This document shows, in pieces, positions 60,911 to 64,000 of a stretch of DNA of 64,000 nucleotides (position 1 is the stretch's first letter; every line of letters starts with the position of its first letter). This DNA comes from Streptomyces qaidamensis (GTDB lineage Bacteria; Actinomycetota; Actinomycetes; Streptomycetales; Streptomycetaceae): the NCBI RefSeq assembly GCF_001611795.1, contig NZ_CP015098.1:3534001-3598000 (forward strand). The letters are read 5' to 3'. Below the pieces are notes generated by a model that saw only the letters and a list, made by a program, of their open reading frames with translations, searched no databases and was not told the DNA's origin. Both the position numbers and the translations under genes were made by a program.

Positions 60911-62553
60911 GCACCCCCGACGTCACCGTGACGGTCATCGTCCACAACGACGCCGAGCGCCTCCCCCGCGCCGTGGAGTCGGTCCGCCGCCAGACCCACG
61001 CCAACCTCGAAATCATCATCAGCGACGACCACTCCACCGACGCGACCCCCGCGGTGGCCCAGCGGCTCGCGGTCGAGGACCCCCGCATCCGCCACCTCCG
61101 CCTGGAGCGGAACAGCGGCGGCTGCAGCGCCCCGCGCAACCGCGCCCTGCAGATCGCGCGGGCGCCGTTCCTGATGTTCCTCGACAGCGACGACGAACTC
61201 CCCGACAACGCCGTCGAACTGCTGCTCGCCGCACACCGCGAACGCGAGATCGACTTCGCGATGGGCGCGGTGCAGCGGGTCCGGGTGGACAACGGCCGCC
61301 GCTCGACGTGGATGCCGCACCTGGTCGCCGAGCGCCGCGCCCTCGACGGCATCGAGGCCGACCCGCGCCTGCTCTTCGAGCACCTGGCCACCAGCAAGAT
61401 GTACGCCCGCGCCTTCCTCGACCGGCACGACCTGCGCTTCCCCGAGGGCATCCACTACGAGGACCAGCTGTTCTCGGCGCAGGCGTACTGCCTGGCCAAG
61501 AGCTTCACGATCATCCCGGAACCGGTCTACCGCTGGTACGTGGCGCCCTTCGCGGCCTCCGAGGCCGCCTCGATATCCAACCAGCGGCACAAGCTCGCCA
61601 ACGTCCGGGACCGGGTCCACGTCCAGCACCTCATCGACGCCTTCCTGGCCGAGAGCGGGCACGAGTCGCTGCGCGAGGACAAGGACCACAAGTTCCTCAA
61701 GCACGACCTCCGGATGTACACCGGTGACCTGCCCTACCGGGACGACGCCTGGCTGACGTCCTTCGCGGACCTCGTCACCCCCTACCTGGACACGCTCACC
61801 CCCGGCGCGTTCGCCCGTCTCCCGCGCGCCGAACGCGTCGTCATCCAGCTGATCCGCGACCGGCGCCTGCCGGAGGCCCGGCTGGCGGCCCGCGGCCTGG
61901 GGCACGGGGTGGCACCGAGGCGCGTGACAGCCGACGCGGAGGGGTGCACCTACTGGGGGAACCGCGTCCCCGAGGCGGAGTGGTCCCGCCGCGAACTGGA
62001 CATCTCCGACCTGGAGCTGGAGACGCGCCCCTTCCCGAGCGCCCAGTTCCGCCACGAGATCACGGAGATCACCCGGGGCCCGGGCGCTTCGATCGACCTC
62101 GCGATCCGTACGTACGACCCGGCGCTGCGCCTTCCCGTCGGCCCCCAGCGCGCGACGCTCCTCATCGCCCCGGGCGGCCACCGTCTCCACGTCCACTTCC
62201 GCCTCTCCCCCGTCCGCCCCGGCATCTTCGAGGGCCACGCCCACCTCGACCTCGGGGCGGCCCGGCTCCCCCTCCAGGGCTTCGCGGGGATCCGCCACCC
62301 GTTGCTCCGCCTCCGGCACCAGGGCCTGTCCCACACGGGCCTGCTGCTGGCGCCCCTGACCTTCCCGACGCTGACGACACGCGTCCCGTCCCACCACCTG
62401 ACGGTGGAACCGGAGGGCCACGGCGCGGGCCGCCTCCAGGTCCGCTGGGAACCGGTGGGAGTGACGGCGAAGCTGATCCGCCCGACGGTACGCAGGGTGG
62501 CCCGCCCGCGCGTGAAGTCGGCGGCGCGGCTGGTGGCGAGCGCGCTGAAGTAG
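60907..62553 (+). CDS. GT2 glycosyltransferase
   Basis: 548 residues, start overlapping the previous stop (ATGA). The GT2 domain is complete: VTVIVHNDAERLPRAVESVRRQTHANLEIIISDDHSTD; RNSGGCSAPRNRALQIARAPFLMFLDSDDELPD. A helical middle (residues ~230-330, DKDHKFLKHDLRMYTGDLPYR) and a beta-rich C-terminal domain (HEITEITRGPGASIDLAIRTYDP) follow, as in the protein at 53086. It probably adds the sugar residue to the same polymer. The donor is not readable. Confidence 0.85.
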   Translation: MSTPDVTVTVIVHNDAERLPRAVESVRRQTHANLEIIISDDHSTDATPAVAQRLAVEDPRIRHLRLERNSGGCSAPRNRALQIARAPFLMFLDSDDELPDNAVELLLAAHREREIDFAMGAVQRVRVDNGRRSTWMPHLVAERRALDGIEADPRLLFEHLATSKMYARAFLDRHDLRFPEGIHYEDQLFSAQAYCLAKSFTIIPEPVYRWYVAPFAASEAASISNQRHKLANVRDRVHVQHLIDAFLAESGHESLREDKDHKFLKHDLRMYTGDLPYRDDAWLTSFADLVTPYLDTLTPGAFARLPRAERVVIQLIRDRRLPEARLAARGLGHGVAPRRVTADAEGCTYWGNRVPEAEWSRRELDISDLELETRPFPSAQFRHEITEITRGPGASIDLAIRTYDPALRLPVGPQRATLLIAPGGHRLHVHFRLSPVRPGIFEGHAHLDLGAARLPLQGFAGIRHPLLRLRHQGLSHTGLLLAPLTFPTLTTRVPSHHLTVEPEGHGAGRLQVRWEPVGVTAKLIRPTVRRVARPRVKSAARLVASALK

Positions 62554-62583
62554 GCCCCACCGGTCCGCTCGGCTGCGGGCAGT

Positions 62584-62604
62584 CGTGCCGCCAAGAACGG
62601 CACG
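62584..62604. terminator. small hairpin between convergent genes
   Basis: Perfect 7-bp stem CGTGCCG / CGGCACG with a seven-base loop between the ends of the GT2 gene (+) and the GtrA gene (-). Confidence 0.45.
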
Positions 62605-62616
62605 GGCGGCACCCTC

Positions 62617-63075
62617 CTAGGCGCCTGGTACGTCGTGCTGGAACACCCAGGTCCGGTACACCAGGAAGCGGAAGGCCGAGGCCAGCACGATGGACACCGC
62701 CTTGACCGCATTCGCTTCGAGCGGCCCGTCCAGGCCGAGGCCGTGATACCCGGCGTAGAACAGCCCGCTCTCCATGGCGACGCCGAGGGCGCTGAAGACG
62801 AAGAACAGCGTGATCTGACGCCGGGTGCGGGACGCCCGGTCGCGATAGGCGAAGTACCGGAAACCGAGATAGTTGGTACCCATGGCGACCAGGCTGGCCA
62901 GGACGGTCGCCGCCATGGCGTCCCGGTGCAGTCCGTGCAGCAGCACGTTGAACACCAGGAAGTTCACGGCGACGCCGCTGCCGCCGACCAGAGCGAAGTT
63001 CACCGCTTCGAGGACGACGCGCTTGACCGGGAGGGCGGGAGCGGACACCCGCTCCTCGGAAACGTTCACAGTCAC
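62617..63075 (-). CDS. GtrA-like membrane protein
   Basis: 152 residues from a GTG at 63075 (a second GTG at 63069). Four membrane segments: AVNFALVGGSGVAVNFLVFNVLLHGL, MAATVLASLVAMGTNYLGFRYFAYR, RQITLFFVFSALGVAMESGLFYAG and AVSIVLASAFRFLVYRTWVF. This is the GtrA/DPMS-like fold that helps flip or present polyprenyl-phosphate sugars. It fits the GT-C transferases nearby that would use such donors. It lies between the polymer genes and gdh. Confidence 0.88.
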   Translation of the reverse strand: MTVNVSEERVSAPALPVKRVVLEAVNFALVGGSGVAVNFLVFNVLLHGLHRDAMAATVLASLVAMGTNYLGFRYFAYRDRASRTRRQITLFFVFSALGVAMESGLFYAGYHGLGLDGPLEANAVKAVSIVLASAFRFLVYRTWVFQHDVPGA

Positions 63076-63139
63076 GCCCCCAGCCTTAGCCGGGGTCGGT
63101 AAGTCCTCCCCTCGAATCGCCTTAAGGCACCCCAAGAAG

Positions 63140-63172
63140 AGGCGCCCCGGGCCGGACCGGCCCGGGGCGCCT
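63140..63172 (-). terminator. terminator after gdh
   Basis: Perfect 16-bp GC-rich stem (AGGCGCCCCGGGCCGG and complement) with a one-base centre, 15 bases past the gdh stop. Confidence 0.85.
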
Positions 63173-63187
63173 GGCACGCCGTACGCC

Positions 63188-64000
63188 CTACGAGTGCGTG
63201 CGCAGCAGCGTCCTCATCGTGCGCATGGCCACCGACAGGTTGGCCAGGTCGAACGAGTCGGAGCTCTGGATGTCCTCCAGTGTGGTGCGGGCCCGGCCCA
63301 GGATCGCCGCGTTCTTCTGCTCCCACGCCTTGAAGCGCTGCTCGGGCGTCGAGGTGCCGTTGCCGACGGCCAGGACGTCGGCGGTCAGCGCCGCGTGCGC
63401 CGCGTACAGGTCCTCGCGGATCGCCGCGCGGGCCATGGACTGCCAGCGGTCGGCGCGGGGCAGCTCGATGATGCGGTCCATGAGCTGGGTGATGCGCAGC
63501 CGGTCGGCGAGGTCGTAGTACACCTCGGCGACGTCCAGCGGCTCCCGGCCCATGCGGTCGGCGATCGAGACGATGTCGAGCGTCGGGAAGGCCGAGGAGA
63601 AGCCCGCCACCCGCGTGGCGAGCTCGTCCGGGACACCGGCGCCGGTCAGCTCGTCGTAGATCTTCTGGTACCACTCCAGGTCGGCGCCGCGCAGCAGCTT
63701 CGGCAACTGTCCCCAGACCTGCTCGACCCGCTCGGCGAAGAAGTCGACCGTGCCGGCGAGCTCCAGCGGCTGCGGCCGGTTGTTGAGCAGCCAGCGCGTG
63801 CCGCGCTCCACCAGGCGGCGCGCGTGCAGCCGGATGCGGGTCTGGACCTCGGCCTCGACCTTGTTGTCGAGCGCCTCGACCCCGTCCCACACCGGGGACT
63901 GGCGGAAGATCACCCGGGCCGCGGTCTGCGCCCGCACGATCTCCTCCAGCGACGCGCCGGTCTCCTCGCGCAGGCGGTGCAGGTACGTCGTGCCGCCCGT
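63188..64000 (-). CDS. gdh: NAD-specific glutamate dehydrogenase, C-terminal fragment (5' part outside window)
   Basis: The frame is open from the window end to the stop at 63188 and supplies ~270 C-terminal residues: TYLHRLREETGASLEEIVRAQTAARVIFRQSPVWDGVEALDNKV, then EIYYDLADRLRITQL-like helices (AEVYYDLADRLRITQLMDRIIELPRADRWQSMARAAIREDL). This all-helical region is the C-terminal domain of the ~1650-residue bacterial (Bac_GDH) NAD-glutamate dehydrogenase. In Streptomyces this enzyme degrades glutamate to 2-oxoglutarate. The catalytic domain is upstream, outside the window. Confidence 0.9.
   Translation of the reverse strand, partial: TGGTTYLHRLREETGASLEEIVRAQTAARVIFRQSPVWDGVEALDNKVEAEVQTRIRLHARRLVERGTRWLLNNRPQPLELAGTVDFFAERVEQVWGQLPKLLRGADLEWYQKIYDELTGAGVPDELATRVAGFSSAFPTLDIVSIADRMGREPLDVAEVYYDLADRLRITQLMDRIIELPRADRWQSMARAAIREDLYAAHAALTADVLAVGNGTSTPEQRFKAWEQKNAAILGRARTTLEDIQSSDSFDLANLSVAMRTMRTLLRTHS

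Overview
The window is high-GC actinobacterial DNA. GC-rich third codon positions, frequent GTG starts, the tmRNA tag ANTKRDSQSFALAA, LAXTG sortase signals and sugar ABC operons without an ATPase all point to Streptomyces. Both ends cut genes: a HelD-type helicase on the left (minus strand) and NAD-dependent glutamate dehydrogenase on the right (minus strand). From memory, the order of landmarks (sigma/anti-sigma, nnaR-narK, mat locus, smpB, ftsEX, prfB, pkaB-pkaA, three GT2-TagF fusions, ohrA/ohrR, gdh) resembles the SCO2952-SCO2999 stretch of S. coelicolor. That is recall, not a search.

Layout. 1-4.5 kb: helD, an ECF sigma factor with its zinc anti-sigma factor, and a CGNR zinc-finger protein. 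4.8-7.5 kb: nitrate block, a HemD-like/winged-helix regulator (NnaR) and a NarK transporter. 7.6-9.1 kb: a membrane protein with a GPYGxQPAP-type tail and a small membrane ORF broken by an in-frame TGA. 9.1-13.9 kb: mat-like exopolysaccharide operon (proline-rich membrane protein, deacetylase-glycosyltransferase fusion, acyltransferase). 14.1-17.7 kb: LysR regulator, DUF2637-like membrane protein, a small protein and an MFS transporter. 17.7-21 kb: GH31 alpha-xylosidase and LacI regulator behind a perfect palindromic operator. 21-25.2 kb: a 53-codon ORF, ssrA (tmRNA), smpB, an S41 protease and ftsEX, all on the minus strand. 25.4-31 kb: a zinc-ribbon mini-protein, a predicted sortase-anchored LAETG protein, prfB and two Ser/Thr kinases.

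31.3-35.9 kb: a 1532-residue FHA-repeat-FtsK-like protein, divergent from the kinases; its FHA domain makes it a plausible phosphothreonine partner of them. 36-39.7 kb: a sugar ABC importer whose first permease carries a ~150-residue insertion. 39.8-50.2 kb: three consecutive GT2-TagF fusion proteins followed by two large multi-pass GT-C-like proteins. 50.2-51.2 kb: ohrA and ohrR, divergent over a palindromic operator. 51.2-56 kb: a GT39-like membrane protein, a GT2 protein and galE. 56-63.1 kb: a TetR regulator, a TagGH-like polysaccharide exporter, a fourth GT2-TagF protein, another GT2 protein and a GtrA-like protein. The last 0.8 kb is the end of gdh.

Taken together, 39.8-63.1 kb looks like a cell-surface phosphoglycopolymer locus: TagF-like polymerases, GT2 and GT-C glycosyltransferases, sugar epimerisation, an ABC-2 exporter and a GtrA-like lipid-linked sugar protein. 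Within it, one TagF domain has lost the first catalytic histidine and one GT2 domain has lost its DXD motif, so the paralogues probably do not all have the same activity. No CRISPR array, insertion sequence, prophage or rRNA gene is visible.
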